From the NCBI GenBank assembly GCA_964556885.1, contig CAZKYP010000023.1, positions 1-25,410 on the forward strand: a stretch of DNA of 25,410 nucleotides, in the 5' to 3' direction. Origin of the DNA: CAZKYP01 sp964556885. GTDB lineage: Bacteria > Planctomycetota > Phycisphaerae > Sedimentisphaerales > Anaerobacaceae. This document shows positions 1-7,758 of the stretch, in pieces (position 1 is the first letter of the stretch; each line of letters starts with the position of its first letter). A model generated the notes under the pieces. That model did not search any database and had not been told where the DNA came from. It was given only the letters and a program-made list of their open reading frames with translations. The position numbers were made by a program, and so were the translations under genes.

Positions 1-68
1 CGAATTTGTATATATTAAGCCGCTTGCAATCAAAATTCATCCTGATTCTAATCTACCCTGCGCCGAAT

Positions 69-94
69 ACAAGGTTTTCTCGATAAAACCTTGT
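69..94. repeat. Perfect 10-bp inverted repeat (hairpin)
   Basis: ACAAGGTTTT and AAAACCTTGT flank a six-base loop (CTCGAT). All ten pairs are Watson-Crick. There is no U-run on either side, so it is not a standard intrinsic terminator. It could be an RNA hairpin, an operator or a mobile-element remnant. Confidence 0.6.
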
Positions 95-165
95 CGAAGG
101 TACTCAAAATGGCTATGCGCAAAACGGCGATTTATGATTTTTTTCATAGTTGATTGTCGGTCTTT

Positions 166-183
166 GATTTCGGTTCCGAAATC
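166..183. repeat. Perfect 8-bp palindrome with 2-base centre
   Basis: GATTTCGG and CCGAAATC flank TT. A near-continuous 18-base palindrome with so small a centre suits a dimeric protein-binding site better than an RNA stem-loop. No neighbouring regulator is visible, so its role is unknown. Confidence 0.5.
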
Positions 184-317
184 GTGGTATTATCGAAACG
201 GTGTATTGCATTGTGAATTTTACATCTTTTTGGTTTATAAAAACAGATATTAATGCAAGAGTATATGTTTTATTGACGTAAAAAACATCATTATTGATGA
301 ATATAAAAAAAAACTGC

Positions 318-347
318 TTGACCCGATACTTGTATTTTTGATATAAA
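318..347 (+). promoter_or_regulatory. Possible sigma-70-type promoter
   Basis: TTGACC (318-323) is followed after 18 bases by TATAAA (342-347). The boxes fit the vegetative consensus, but the region is AT-rich so a chance match is possible. It points toward the LamG gene, almost 480 bases downstream. Confidence 0.3.
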
Positions 348-829
348 TAGAACGTAGAGATATAAGGATTTTGTCGTTCTATAACGTGAGGTCCGTACCA
401 TTATAGGCGTTTTTTTAGAGATATGTTCATCGCGCTTGAGGTCTGTAAAAAAAGAATATGCCACAGGTATAATGTGTTTGATGATTCTGATTTTCACCTT
501 TTGATAACAGCATTAATGGTGTCGATAGATGAAAGGAGGTGTATGGGTCATAAGGAGATGACCTTCAACAGCAAAGCTAAATTGTATGAGAGGTGAGAGT
601 GGTTATCGGTTGTTTAGTCCGGTTTTTTAATGAGGGCATGAGTTAATAGGATGTGGATGAGAGCCTCTCTCGATAACATATATCGGGAATCCCAAGAGAA
701 AGCATAAATCTCCCCTGAACGAAGTCAAATAAATTGAGTAAGGCACCATCCGCGAGAACAAAAGTGTTTGGTGTGTGGCCAAGGCACATTATTTTAGTGT
801 TATCAAATTTTTTTTAAAGGAGGATTGTT

Positions 830-2371
830 ATGTACAGAAGATTATTTTATTCGGTGTGTGTTTTATTAATGTCGTTGGCGTGCACAAGTTACGGCATGGA
901 GAATCTGGTTGCCTATTACGCCTTCGAGGGCGATGTCATGGATGATTCCGGAAATGGGCTCCATGGTACCATTATCGGAGATATTATCTATTCTGCCGGT
1001 GCAGTCGGTTCGGCGCTGGATCTGGATGGTAACGGTAACTACGTCGACTGCGGTAACGATCCGAAGTTCAATATCCTTGGAGAGGTCACCGTTGCCGTTT
1101 GGGTAAATATAAGGTCGCTTCCGCAGGCATGGAGTGCGGTCTTCACCAAGGGCGACAGTTCCTGGAGGATATCCAGCAACAACCTGACACAGGGTATGCA
1201 CTTTGCCTTCGAGGACGGATCGAGAGGCTGGCAAGCGGCGAACTCGGCGACTTTGCTGAACCTTGGCGAGTGGTACCACGTGGCCGGAACATACGATACC
1301 CGAGTCGGCGCAAAAATCTACATAAATGGAGTCGTAGATGGCAGCAATTCTGATGTTCTGGGTCTTACTCTTAGTACCTATAATGTGTATATCGGTGAAA
1401 ATGCTCAGGCAGTCAACCGCTTCTGGGACGGACTTATCGACGAGATTTATCTTTTCGACAGGTCTTTTGAGGCCGAGGAGATCCAGGCCCTTATGGTTGC
1501 GGTGGATACCAGCAAGGCGTGGAAACCAAGGCCGCCGGACGGTCGGATAGAGGTGGCGCGAGATGCGGCTTTGGGCTGGACAGCAGGTGACTTGGCGGAA
1601 AAACATAATGTTTATCTGGGTTCCAACCCCGACGATGTCGACCAGGCCACTGTTGACGACCCGAGGGGCATTCTGGTCAGTCAGGAACAGGCCGAGAACA
1701 CTTATGATCCGGAAGGGCTTCTCGATTACGGCCTGACCTATTACTGGCGGATTGATGAGGTCAGCTCCGCATACGCCGACAGCCCGAGGAAGGGAGATGT
1801 CTGGAGTTTTGAGGTGCTGAATTATCCGATTGTTGTAGATGATTTCGAGGACTATAATGACTATGAACCGGATACGATTTACCTGGTGTGGATAGACGGA
1901 TACGGTGACCCGATGAACGGCTCCACGTCCGGTTATCCCGATCCGGACTTTGTGGTAGGAGAGCATTTCGTCGAAACTAATATTATTCACAGCGGCCACC
2001 AGTCGATGCCGTTGTTCTATGACAACAGCGCCGGGCTTTCAGAGGCGACCAAAACTATAAATGCAAACTGGACCGAAGGGGGCGTTGTCACGTTGACGCT
2101 GTTTTATTATGGCGATCCGGCCAACGCTTTGGTCCCGATGTATGTAGCCCTCAACGGTAATGCAGTTGTTACCAACGATGTTGCAAATGCGGTACAGCTC
2201 GAAGGATGGAACCAGTGGGATATTCCATTGCAGGCGTTTGCCGACCAGGGTGTAGACCTTGCCAATATCAGAACTTTGTCCATCGGTTTCGGTAATAAGG
2301 CCAATCCTGTCGCAGGCGGTTCGGGTCTTGTATTCTTCGATGATATCCGTCTGTATTTGCCGGAGCAATGA
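830..2371 (+). CDS. Secreted LamG-domain protein
   Basis: This 513-residue protein starts with an export signal (residues 1-22, hydrophobic VCVLLMSLA core; Cys18 lies near an imperfect lipobox). It continues with a LamG / concanavalin-like jelly roll at about 25-222, recognisable from the opening VAYYAFEGDVMDDSGNGLHG, the GEWYHVAGTYD strand and the closing WDGLIDEIYLFDR. A fibronectin-like segment follows at about 230-332 (TYYWRIDEV, GDVWSFEV). The last 180 residues begin VVDDFEDYNDYE and look like a carbohydrate-binding-type beta-sandwich. LamG domains bind glycans or proteins, but no catalytic domain is visible, so the ligand is unknown. The ATG follows AAAGGAGG at ideal spacing. No PEP-CTERM or other sorting tail is present. 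The gene stands alone and ends at a strong terminator. The domain reading is firm; the function is open. Confidence 0.85.
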   Translation: MYRRLFYSVCVLLMSLACTSYGMENLVAYYAFEGDVMDDSGNGLHGTIIGDIIYSAGAVGSALDLDGNGNYVDCGNDPKFNILGEVTVAVWVNIRSLPQAWSAVFTKGDSSWRISSNNLTQGMHFAFEDGSRGWQAANSATLLNLGEWYHVAGTYDTRVGAKIYINGVVDGSNSDVLGLTLSTYNVYIGENAQAVNRFWDGLIDEIYLFDRSFEAEEIQALMVAVDTSKAWKPRPPDGRIEVARDAALGWTAGDLAEKHNVYLGSNPDDVDQATVDDPRGILVSQEQAENTYDPEGLLDYGLTYYWRIDEVSSAYADSPRKGDVWSFEVLNYPIVVDDFEDYNDYEPDTIYLVWIDGYGDPMNGSTSGYPDPDFVVGEHFVETNIIHSGHQSMPLFYDNSAGLSEATKTINANWTEGGVVTLTLFYYGDPANALVPMYVALNGNAVVTNDVANAVQLEGWNQWDIPLQAFADQGVDLANIRTLSIGFGNKANPVAGGSGLVFFDDIRLYLPEQ

Positions 2372-2428
2372 ACCGACGATAATGAAAATGGTTAATTGAT
2401 AGAGTCTGATTGGGATTATTTGGTAGTT

Positions 2429-2471
2429 GGGGCCTATACTGATTGACTCGGTATGGGCCCCTTATTTATTA
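2429..2471 (+). terminator. Intrinsic terminator after the LamG gene
   Basis: An 11-bp stem pairs GGGGCCTATAC with GTATGGGCCCC (one G-U pair) around an 11-base loop, followed by a T-rich tail (TTATTTATT). It lies 58 bases after the LamG stop codon. Confidence 0.8.
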
Positions 2472-2821
2472 TATCGAGGTTCGATATCCAAAATTCAATA
2501 TTCCCGTTCGACGCGACGCCGCCGTTAGAATAAATTCCCGTCCCGTCCAGGGGTGACATGACGTGATATGCAATTTGATTTGTACGTTTACCACCAATGT
2601 GTGGGAGTAGTCAAATACCGTCCGTCCATTTTAATAATTTGCAATTATAACAAATGTATCACCTGAAATTGAGAGAAAAACAGGATTTTGGAAGTTGCTG
2701 CACTCCGAATTTTTTTCGATTTTTTTAAGCTGTATTATGGTATAATAACCAAACATAAGGTCGTTTACGAATATCTGATTTCAATGCGATAAGATATTGT
2801 TCATATTTGAAGAGGCGAAAA
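2472..2821. other. Gene-free stretch before the pseudopilin gene
   Basis: No gene is visible. 2472-2501 contains short-period TTC/GAA-type sequence (TTCGATATCCAAAATTCAAT) resembling that at 3966-4007 and around the four-helix-bundle remnant. The rest is AT-rich with poly-T runs at 2709-2727. A TATAAT hexamer at 2741-2746 may be the -10 box for the pseudopilin gene, but no good -35 box is at the right distance. Confidence 0.5.
2741..2746 (+). promoter_or_regulatory. Possible -10 box of the pseudopilin gene
   Basis: The perfect TATAAT lies about 75 bases before the ATG at 2822. The expected -35 position is T-rich without a good TTGACA match, so this rests on the -10 box alone. Confidence 0.3.
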
Positions 2822-3649
2822 ATGAAGCGGCGAAGATTGTTTAATCTAATTGAAAAAATATCCTACAAGAGGTCTGGTTTTACATTAATTGAATTGTTGG
2901 TAGTCATTGCCATCATCGCGTTATTAATGGGCATTTTAATGCCGGCCCTGCAGAAGGTCAAAAACCAGGCTCAGGAGATGGCCTGCCGGGCCAACCTGCG
3001 TCAGTACGGCATTGTGCATACGATATATCTTGACGATTATGACGACCGTTATCCCTGGTCGAGCACATCTCTTGTCAAGACGGACCGGCCTGTCCCAGGT
3101 TATAACATTCGCTGCAGGTGGCATGATCCGAGATACCCTGCGGACGGGCCGCTCTGGAGCTATATGCCGGAGGCAAAGGTAAATCTCTGCCCGTTTTTCA
3201 AGGTCCTTGCCAAGACCCGCGGCCAGGACCATCCACAGCACAGTTCCAGTATTCCGGTTGTTCCATATTACAGTTACAGCATGAATGCATGGCTCGGCTC
3301 GAAGGAGGACGCCGGAGGTTATGGCGTTTTGAAATTCGGAGAAATAACAAGGAGCAAGGCGGAAGTATTCTTTTTTGCCGAGGAGAACATGTGGCTCAGG
3401 CCCGGCTGCGAAATGGTACTGAATGATAATTCTCTATGGCCGAATCATTGTGACTGGTTTGCAACATATCACGGTGCATCGGATTCAGGCCTGAATAACG
3501 GAACGAGCAACGCGGTGTTCGTGGACGGACACGTAGACCAGGTCCGTTCGGGCCTGGGTGACGACCCGTTAGACACGAGCAATATGGAATTCGGCAAGTT
3601 CGAGAAATTTGCATGGCCGCATAGGTACTCTCTCAGTCAATGGAAATGA
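2822..3649 (+). CDS. Type II/IV pseudopilin-like protein (H-X9-DG family style)
   Basis: The N-terminus is a class III prepilin signal: a basic leader, then SGFTLIELLVVIAIIALLMG, with cleavage expected between Gly and Phe and the usual Glu at position +5 of the mature protein. The hydrophobic helix continues into ILMPALQKVKNQA, a pilin alpha-1 stem. The C-terminal part carries SNAVFVDGHVDQVR, the planctomycete H-X9-DG-type signature. Such proteins are abundant in Planctomycetota and are thought to be processed by a prepilin peptidase and assembled or secreted by a type II/IV-like system; individual roles are mostly unknown. I chose ATG 2822 over the in-frame TTG at 2807 because GAAGAGG sits just before it. 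No assembly ATPase, secretin or peptidase is nearby, so it is probably an orphan. The mature protein is about 250 residues. Confidence 0.85.
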   Translation: MKRRRLFNLIEKISYKRSGFTLIELLVVIAIIALLMGILMPALQKVKNQAQEMACRANLRQYGIVHTIYLDDYDDRYPWSSTSLVKTDRPVPGYNIRCRWHDPRYPADGPLWSYMPEAKVNLCPFFKVLAKTRGQDHPQHSSSIPVVPYYSYSMNAWLGSKEDAGGYGVLKFGEITRSKAEVFFFAEENMWLRPGCEMVLNDNSLWPNHCDWFATYHGASDSGLNNGTSNAVFVDGHVDQVRSGLGDDPLDTSNMEFGKFEKFAWPHRYSLSQWK

Positions 3650-3697
3650 TGCTGATATAGGTTCTTAACCGACCGAGAGCATTTTTTGCATATTAAC

Positions 3698-3717
3698 AAC
3701 CATCTGCTGGTTTTTTC
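3698..3717 (+). terminator. Weak terminator-like hairpin
   Basis: A 5-bp stem (AACCA / TGGTT) with a five-base loop runs into six Ts, 48 bases after the pseudopilin stop. The stem is short, and the site lies between convergent genes, where termination is expected. Confidence 0.35.
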
Positions 3718-3931
3718 AGGCACGTTTGGTAAGGTAGTTTGCCTTGATCCAGTTGAAGTTCAGGATTATATGTGCGGCTATAAGTGCGAGCAGAACGAAT
3801 CCGCCGCCTTTGTGAAAAATCTGGAAAATCCTGAACGGGATTTCGTCATGGAACAGGGCCGTTATTGTCTGATTAGCGAATAATACAAGCAGGACCAGAT
3901 TTAGTATTTTTAGAACCGAATTCCTTTTCAT
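3716..3931 (-). CDS. Small two-helix membrane protein, DUF4405-like
   Basis: The 71-residue protein has two hydrophobic helices (about 7-27 and 44-60) joined by a loop with His28 and His40, and a third histidine, His54, in helix 2 (LIAAHIILNFNW). The pattern ITALFHDEIPFRIFQIFHKG...AAHIILN resembles the DUF4405 / small cytochrome-b-like membrane proteins, in which spaced histidines could ligate haem. Haem binding is not demonstrable from sequence. The ATG at 3931 has only a weak ribosome site (GGGA). The gene lies 81 bases after glyA on the same strand and may be its distal partner; I see no metabolic link. It is a coherent membrane protein rather than a chance frame, but the family name is tentative. 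Confidence 0.6.
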   Translation of the reverse strand: MKRNSVLKILNLVLLVLFANQTITALFHDEIPFRIFQIFHKGGGFVLLALIAAHIILNFNWIKANYLTKRA

Positions 3932-3965
3932 AATAATTCCCGTCCAAACTGGAACATATTTCTCG

Positions 3966-4007
3966 CTTCCGAATTTCGTAATTCACAATTCGATATTCGA
4001 AATTCTT
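3966..4007. repeat. Short-period AATTCG-type repeat stretch
   Basis: TTCCGAATTTCGTAATTC, then ACAATTCGATATTCGAAATTC, is a run of degenerate TTCG/CGAA words containing small palindromes. It sits between glyA and the small membrane gene and resembles 2472-2501 and the arms around the decayed four-helix-bundle gene at 12621. It may be a remnant of the same class of element. Confidence 0.45.
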
Positions 4008-4012
4008 ATATA

Positions 4013-5281
4013 CTACTTATTGTTTTTCGTCGGGATTATGAAGTGTTCCGGCACAGGGAACTGCGAGCATAACAGCAGCACTTCCTTGCCGACCTCTTCG
4101 ATTGCCGATTCGTTGTCGATGTTTTCGGCTACCTTGTTAATGAAGTCGGCGACCTGCCGAGCCTGCTGTTCTTTCATGCCGCGTGTTGTGATTGCCGGTG
4201 TACCCAATCGCAGGCCGCTCGGATTCATCGGCGGGGCGGGGTCGCCGGGGATTGTGTTGTAGTTGGTGACGATTCTCGCACGGTCGAGAGCCTTGGCCAT
4301 TTTTTTGCCGGGTATGTTTTTGTTTCTCAAATCAATCAGCATCAGGTGATTGTCTGTTCCGCCTGTCATAAGATTGAATCCGTGTTCCATCAGTTTTTCC
4401 GACAGGGCCTTTGCGTTTTTGACAATCTGCTTTGCGTATGCGACGAACTCAGGCGTGTCGGCCTCGGCCATCGCCACGGCTATTGCAGTCAGCGTGTGCA
4501 TGTGCGGGCCGCCCTGCAGGCCGGGGAAGACCGCCTTGTCGACTTGTTTTGCGTGCTCTTGTTTGCAAAGCAGCATACCGCCGCGCGGGCCGCGAAGGGT
4601 TTTATGTGTGGTTGTCGAAACGATGTTTGCGTATGGAACCGGGCTTTTATGTATGCCCGCTACGACAAGGCCCGCGATATGGGCGATATCGCTGACTAAG
4701 AACGCGCCGACCTCTTTGGCTATCTGGCCGAATATTTCGAAATCGATTTCCCTCGGGTATGCGGTGGCTCCGGAGATGATAATTTTCGGGTGGTGTTGCT
4801 TTGCGAGATCTCTGATAAGGTCGAAATCCAGCAAGCCGGTATCCGTATTCACGGGGTACGGCACGGAGTTGTAGAATTTGCTTGTCAGAGAAACTTTCCA
4901 GCCGTGCGTTAGGTGCCCGCCGTGCGAAAGGGACATACCCATAATCGTGTCGCCTGGATTTATCAGGGCCGAGTATGCGGCCAGATTTGCAACTGAGCCG
5001 GAGTAGGGCTGGACGTTTGCATGGTCCGCCTTGAATAATTTTTTGGCCCGCTCCTGTGCCAGCCTTTCGATTAGGTCGGTTACCTGCTGGCCTTCGTAAT
5101 ACCGCTTGCCTGGATACCCTTCAGCGTACTTATTGGTCAGGCAGCTTCCGCTGGCCAGCATGACGGCTTTGGATACGTAGTTCTCGGATGGTATAAGGCG
5201 GATGCAGCCGCTCTGGCGGGCACTTTCCTGCCTGATAAGCTCACATATCTGCGGGTCATATTGTTCAAGTGCGTTTATCAT
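4013..5281 (-). CDS. glyA: Serine hydroxymethyltransferase
   Basis: This PLP enzyme interconverts serine and glycine and supplies 5,10-methylene-tetrahydrofolate. At 422 residues it has the usual bacterial length. Visible motifs are RLIPSENYVSKAV near the N-terminus, NKYAEGYPGKRYYEG (substrate and dimer contacts), VQPYSGSVAN, SDIAHIAGLV with the PLP-contacting Asp and His, and VSTTTHKTLRGPRGG, where Lys227 should form the Schiff base. The C-terminal RLGTPAITTRG is also present. The frame stays open another 41 codons upstream, but I chose the ATG at 5281 because it is preceded by GGAGAAAG at good spacing and gives the family N-terminus (MINALEQYDP). The gene is divergent from the TPR gene, with about 190 bases between them that must hold both promoters. 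Confidence 0.97.
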   Translation of the reverse strand: MINALEQYDPQICELIRQESARQSGCIRLIPSENYVSKAVMLASGSCLTNKYAEGYPGKRYYEGQQVTDLIERLAQERAKKLFKADHANVQPYSGSVANLAAYSALINPGDTIMGMSLSHGGHLTHGWKVSLTSKFYNSVPYPVNTDTGLLDFDLIRDLAKQHHPKIIISGATAYPREIDFEIFGQIAKEVGAFLVSDIAHIAGLVVAGIHKSPVPYANIVSTTTHKTLRGPRGGMLLCKQEHAKQVDKAVFPGLQGGPHMHTLTAIAVAMAEADTPEFVAYAKQIVKNAKALSEKLMEHGFNLMTGGTDNHLMLIDLRNKNIPGKKMAKALDRARIVTNYNTIPGDPAPPMNPSGLRLGTPAITTRGMKEQQARQVADFINKVAENIDNESAIEEVGKEVLLLCSQFPVPEHFIIPTKNNK

Positions 5282-5474
5282 ATTTCTTTCTCCGAATATT
5301 GCTTCTGTTTTATATTGCTTCGAGGTTCCCGGACGCAAAGTCAAGCATAAACAGATGCTTATAACACGAACCGGCTTGTTATTCAAGTAATTATTTGTTG
5401 ACAAATTTTATCCTGAGGCTACGATATGCAGGTCGAATAACGTTTCTTTTAACAATCGGCTCTCGGTAAATAAT

Positions 5475-6881
5475 ATGCCAAACGAAGAAGATCAGTTATT
5501 GGCTAAGGCTAAGGCTTTTTTTGAAAAGGCGGAAAAAGTGGCCCAGACGAGTAATTTCGATTATGCAATCGATTTATACATGGAAGGTCTGCGTTTCTGG
5601 CCTGATGCGCTGAAAGAAGGTCATCTTCCGTTGACCGAATTGGCAATGCAGCGAAAGGCCCGGGGCGGGAAAAAACCGAGCATGGTCGAAAGGGTAAAGC
5701 GGCTTCGGGGCAAGACACCGCTCGAGCAGATGCTCAATGCCGAGTACCTTTTCATAAAGGACCCCGATCACTTGCCGTATGCCGAGGCGATGCTGAAGGC
5801 TGCGGCGGCCGGAGGCTATAATAACACGGCGGGCTGGATTGCAAATTTGATATTCCAGACCAACAACAACGCGCATAAGCCGTCTCTGAGTACGTACCTG
5901 CTCTTGAAGGATGTCTATGCGAAAATCGGAGATTATGATAAGGCCCTTGCCGCATGCCAGCATGCCGTGCGGCTCAGACCTCATGACGAAGAGTTAACGG
6001 ACGAGTTCAAGAATCTCTCGGCCGAGCTGACAATGGCCAGGGGTAAGTATAATGAAGAAGGGGATTTCAGAAAATCCATAAAGGACCGCGAAGGCCAGGA
6101 AAAGCGACAATCCCAGGCGGGCGTGGTCAAAACCGAGAACTACCGTGCTCAGGCGGTGGAAGACGCCAGGAAGAAGGTCGCCCAGAATCCGGAGCTGCCT
6201 GCGAATATTCTTGAATTAGCCGACGTACTTTCGGATATGGAAACCGACAAGGATGAGAATGAGGCCATAGCACTGCTGGAAAAAGCCTATCAGGATAAAA
6301 GTGATTTCAGTTTTCAGCAAAAGGCCGGGCTGCTAAGAATCAAACAGCTCAGACGGAAGATAAAACAGGCTAAAAAAGTGCTCGTAGCCAATCCGGAAGA
6401 TATTCAGGCAAAAAACCGGCTCGAACAATTGAATACCCAACTTAATGACGTCGAGTTTGAACATTACCGGCTTTGCACCCTAAATTATCCGACGGACCTG
6501 CGGGGCAAGTATGAATATGCCCTTCGCCTGGCCGGCAGGAGCAAATATGACGAGGCGATACCATTGTTTCAGGAGGCCCAGAGAGACCCGAGACGTAAAA
6601 TTGCATCGATGAATCAAATCGGCTTGTGTTTTTTCAACAAGGGCTGGCTTACGGATGCGATTGATGTTTATAATAATGCGATAAATACGTATCCTATTAA
6701 GGACGATGCGATCGGTAAGGAACTGCGTTACAATTTGGGACGGGTTTTCCAGCAGCAGGGCGATAACCAGAAGGCCCTTGAGATTTATCGCAGGATCGCC
6801 CAGATCGATTTTGCATATAAAGATATTAGCCAAAGAGTAGAACAATTGCGAAAAGAAAACGAGAAACCAACCTCTCAGTAA
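5475..6881 (+). CDS. TPR-repeat protein
   Basis: This 468-residue protein has no signal peptide or membrane segment and is probably cytoplasmic. TPR-like helical pairs occur near residues 12-45 (FEKAEKVAQ...YAIDLYMEGLRFWP), 135-170 (YAKIGDYDKALAACQHAVRLRP), 225-270, and 345-455 (LAGRSKYDEAIPLFQEAQ; GLCFFNKGWLTDAIDVYNNAI; GRVFQQQGDNQKALEIYRRIA). A charged, coiled-coil-like segment at about 190-225 and again near 290-325 separates the two TPR groups. Such proteins are protein-protein scaffolds; the partner is unknown. It lies 41 bases upstream of rpsT and is probably co-transcribed with it, which fits a cytoplasmic housekeeping role without proving one. Start ATG 5475 has no strong ribosome site, so a slightly different start is possible. 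Confidence 0.8.
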   Translation: MPNEEDQLLAKAKAFFEKAEKVAQTSNFDYAIDLYMEGLRFWPDALKEGHLPLTELAMQRKARGGKKPSMVERVKRLRGKTPLEQMLNAEYLFIKDPDHLPYAEAMLKAAAAGGYNNTAGWIANLIFQTNNNAHKPSLSTYLLLKDVYAKIGDYDKALAACQHAVRLRPHDEELTDEFKNLSAELTMARGKYNEEGDFRKSIKDREGQEKRQSQAGVVKTENYRAQAVEDARKKVAQNPELPANILELADVLSDMETDKDENEAIALLEKAYQDKSDFSFQQKAGLLRIKQLRRKIKQAKKVLVANPEDIQAKNRLEQLNTQLNDVEFEHYRLCTLNYPTDLRGKYEYALRLAGRSKYDEAIPLFQEAQRDPRRKIASMNQIGLCFFNKGWLTDAIDVYNNAINTYPIKDDAIGKELRYNLGRVFQQQGDNQKALEIYRRIAQIDFAYKDISQRVEQLRKENEKPTSQ

Positions 6882-6922
6882 GTTTATATTAATAATGTAG
6901 ATAAGTTTTTTAGGAGATTAAA

Positions 6923-7198
6923 GTGGCACATTCGTTACAGGCGAAAAAAAGAGCAAGACAAAATACCCAGAAAAAGGTAATTAATCGCGCGCGCAAAAGT
7001 CAGGTAAAAACCCAAATCAAGCATTTCGAGGAGATCCTGGAAAAGGGGGACGTCGCGGCGGCGAGCGAGCAGCTCAGAATCGTGACCAAGAAACTGGACA
7101 AGACCGCGTCCACAAGCACGATGCACAAGAAGACTGCGTCCAGAAAAAAATCGCGCCTTGCCAAAAAGCTCAACGCCCTCAAGGCAAAAAAGGCGTAA
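6923..7198 (+). CDS. rpsT: 30S ribosomal protein S20
   Basis: The 91-residue, very basic helical protein opens with AHSLQAKKRARQNTQKK and closes with the conserved MHKKTASRKKSRLAKKLNAL, the S20 signature that contacts 16S rRNA in the 30S body. Length is normal for the family. The start codon is GTG, preceded by TAGGAGA at seven-base spacing; no in-frame ATG would preserve the conserved N-terminus. A strong terminator follows 38 bases after the stop, so rpsT is the last gene of its transcript. Confidence 0.97.
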   Translation: MAHSLQAKKRARQNTQKKVINRARKSQVKTQIKHFEEILEKGDVAAASEQLRIVTKKLDKTASTSTMHKKTASRKKSRLAKKLNALKAKKA

Positions 7199-7235
7199 GT
7201 TTCGTTAAGCTCGATTAGGATATGATTTTAAAATT

Positions 7236-7300
7236 GCAGGGTGGGTTTTTCCCCGCCGAGAAGGTGACGGTGGGGAAAAGCTTCACCCTGCTTTTGTTTT
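7236..7300 (+). terminator. Strong intrinsic terminator after rpsT
   Basis: A long hairpin pairs GCAGGGTG with CACCCTGC, then, after a small internal loop, TTTTCCCC with GGGGAAAA, with further pairing possible in the apical loop (CGCC / GGTG). It is followed by TTTTGTTTT. Confidence 0.85.
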
Positions 7301-7758
7301 GTTATTGCTTTATCCGCTAATCCGGCCGAGTTGTCGGATAACCGGGACAATTTAGTCGATATTTTACCATTGGAAAATGACCTCATAAAATCGAAAGTTG
7401 CATTCATCGGGGAACTCCACTGGGGCGAGATAATTTGGTTCAGCATACTGTAGAACGTCCGTTTCTAACTTCGCCCCTTCGACCTCACGGTTGGCCTAAA
7501 AAATCTAAAAAAGGGCTTTTTTCCACTTTTCTACTCCTTTTCGGATTTATCGGATTAGCGATAATATTCTTGCCAATTCCGTGTAGATATGTATAATAGT
7601 ACCAATAAGTTTTGAGATTTCCAGGAATAAAACAGTAAGGAGGCGTGGTGAGGTAAATGCGCGCTTATAGACTGTACAGATTCATGTCGTCATCGGAAAA
7701 ATCGTCTTATTATATACCAGGTGCGTTATCACATTAATATTTTTTGAGGAGAAGAAAG
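7301..7758. other. Gene-free leader region of the P-domain gene
   Basis: No gene is called here. A promoter at 7570-7597 implies a leader of about 150 bases. Inside it, AAGGAGG (7637-7643) and GGTGAGG (7647-7653) precede a 26-codon frame (7657-7737) that ends 21 bases before the next ATG. It could be a leader peptide or chance. The upstream part (7301-7560) holds small imperfect hairpins and poly-A/T runs but nothing I recognise. Confidence 0.45.
7570..7597 (+). promoter_or_regulatory. Sigma-70-type promoter of the P-domain gene
   Basis: TTGCCA (7570-7575) and a perfect TATAAT (7592-7597) are separated by 16 bases. This is the best promoter match upstream of the gene at 7759, and a terminator lies between it and rpsT. 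Confidence 0.55.

Larger units (their letters stand above)
1..829. other. Gene-free stretch upstream of the LamG gene
   Basis: I see no convincing gene in these 829 bases. The longest open frame (291-497, minus) encodes a low-complexity peptide with no recognisable domain or good ribosome site. The stretch is AT-rich and contains two near-perfect hairpins (69-94 and 166-183) and a possible promoter (318-347). A further possible fold around 671-710 pairs CGATA with TATCG inside TCTC/GAGA. A strong Shine-Dalgarno-like AAGGAGG at 533-539 precedes a 17-codon frame starting at 543, but the spacing is only three bases and I do not call it a gene. If the 318 promoter is real, the LamG mRNA would have a leader of nearly 480 bases. 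Confidence 0.6.

Noticed and set aside
69..94. Reading the perfect hairpin as an intrinsic terminator
   Set aside because: No T-run follows on either strand, so the standard signal is incomplete; kept only as an inverted repeat.
291..497. A 68-codon minus-strand frame in the left gene-free stretch
   Set aside because: Low-complexity peptide, no ribosome site and no recognisable family.
533..596. A 17-codon frame behind a strong AAGGAGG in the left stretch
   Set aside because: The ribosome site is only three bases from the ATG and the peptide has no features; too short to support.
866..1999. A 377-codon open frame antisense to the LamG gene
   Set aside because: The LamG frame carries clear domains and a strong ribosome site; the antisense frame has neither.
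5282..5404. A 41-codon upstream extension of the glyA reading frame
   Set aside because: The extension does not resemble the family N-terminus, and the ATG at 5281 has a good ribosome site and gives normal length.
7228..7446. A 72-codon minus-strand frame after rpsT
   Set aside because: Its last third is the strong rpsT terminator hairpin, so the frame is incidental.
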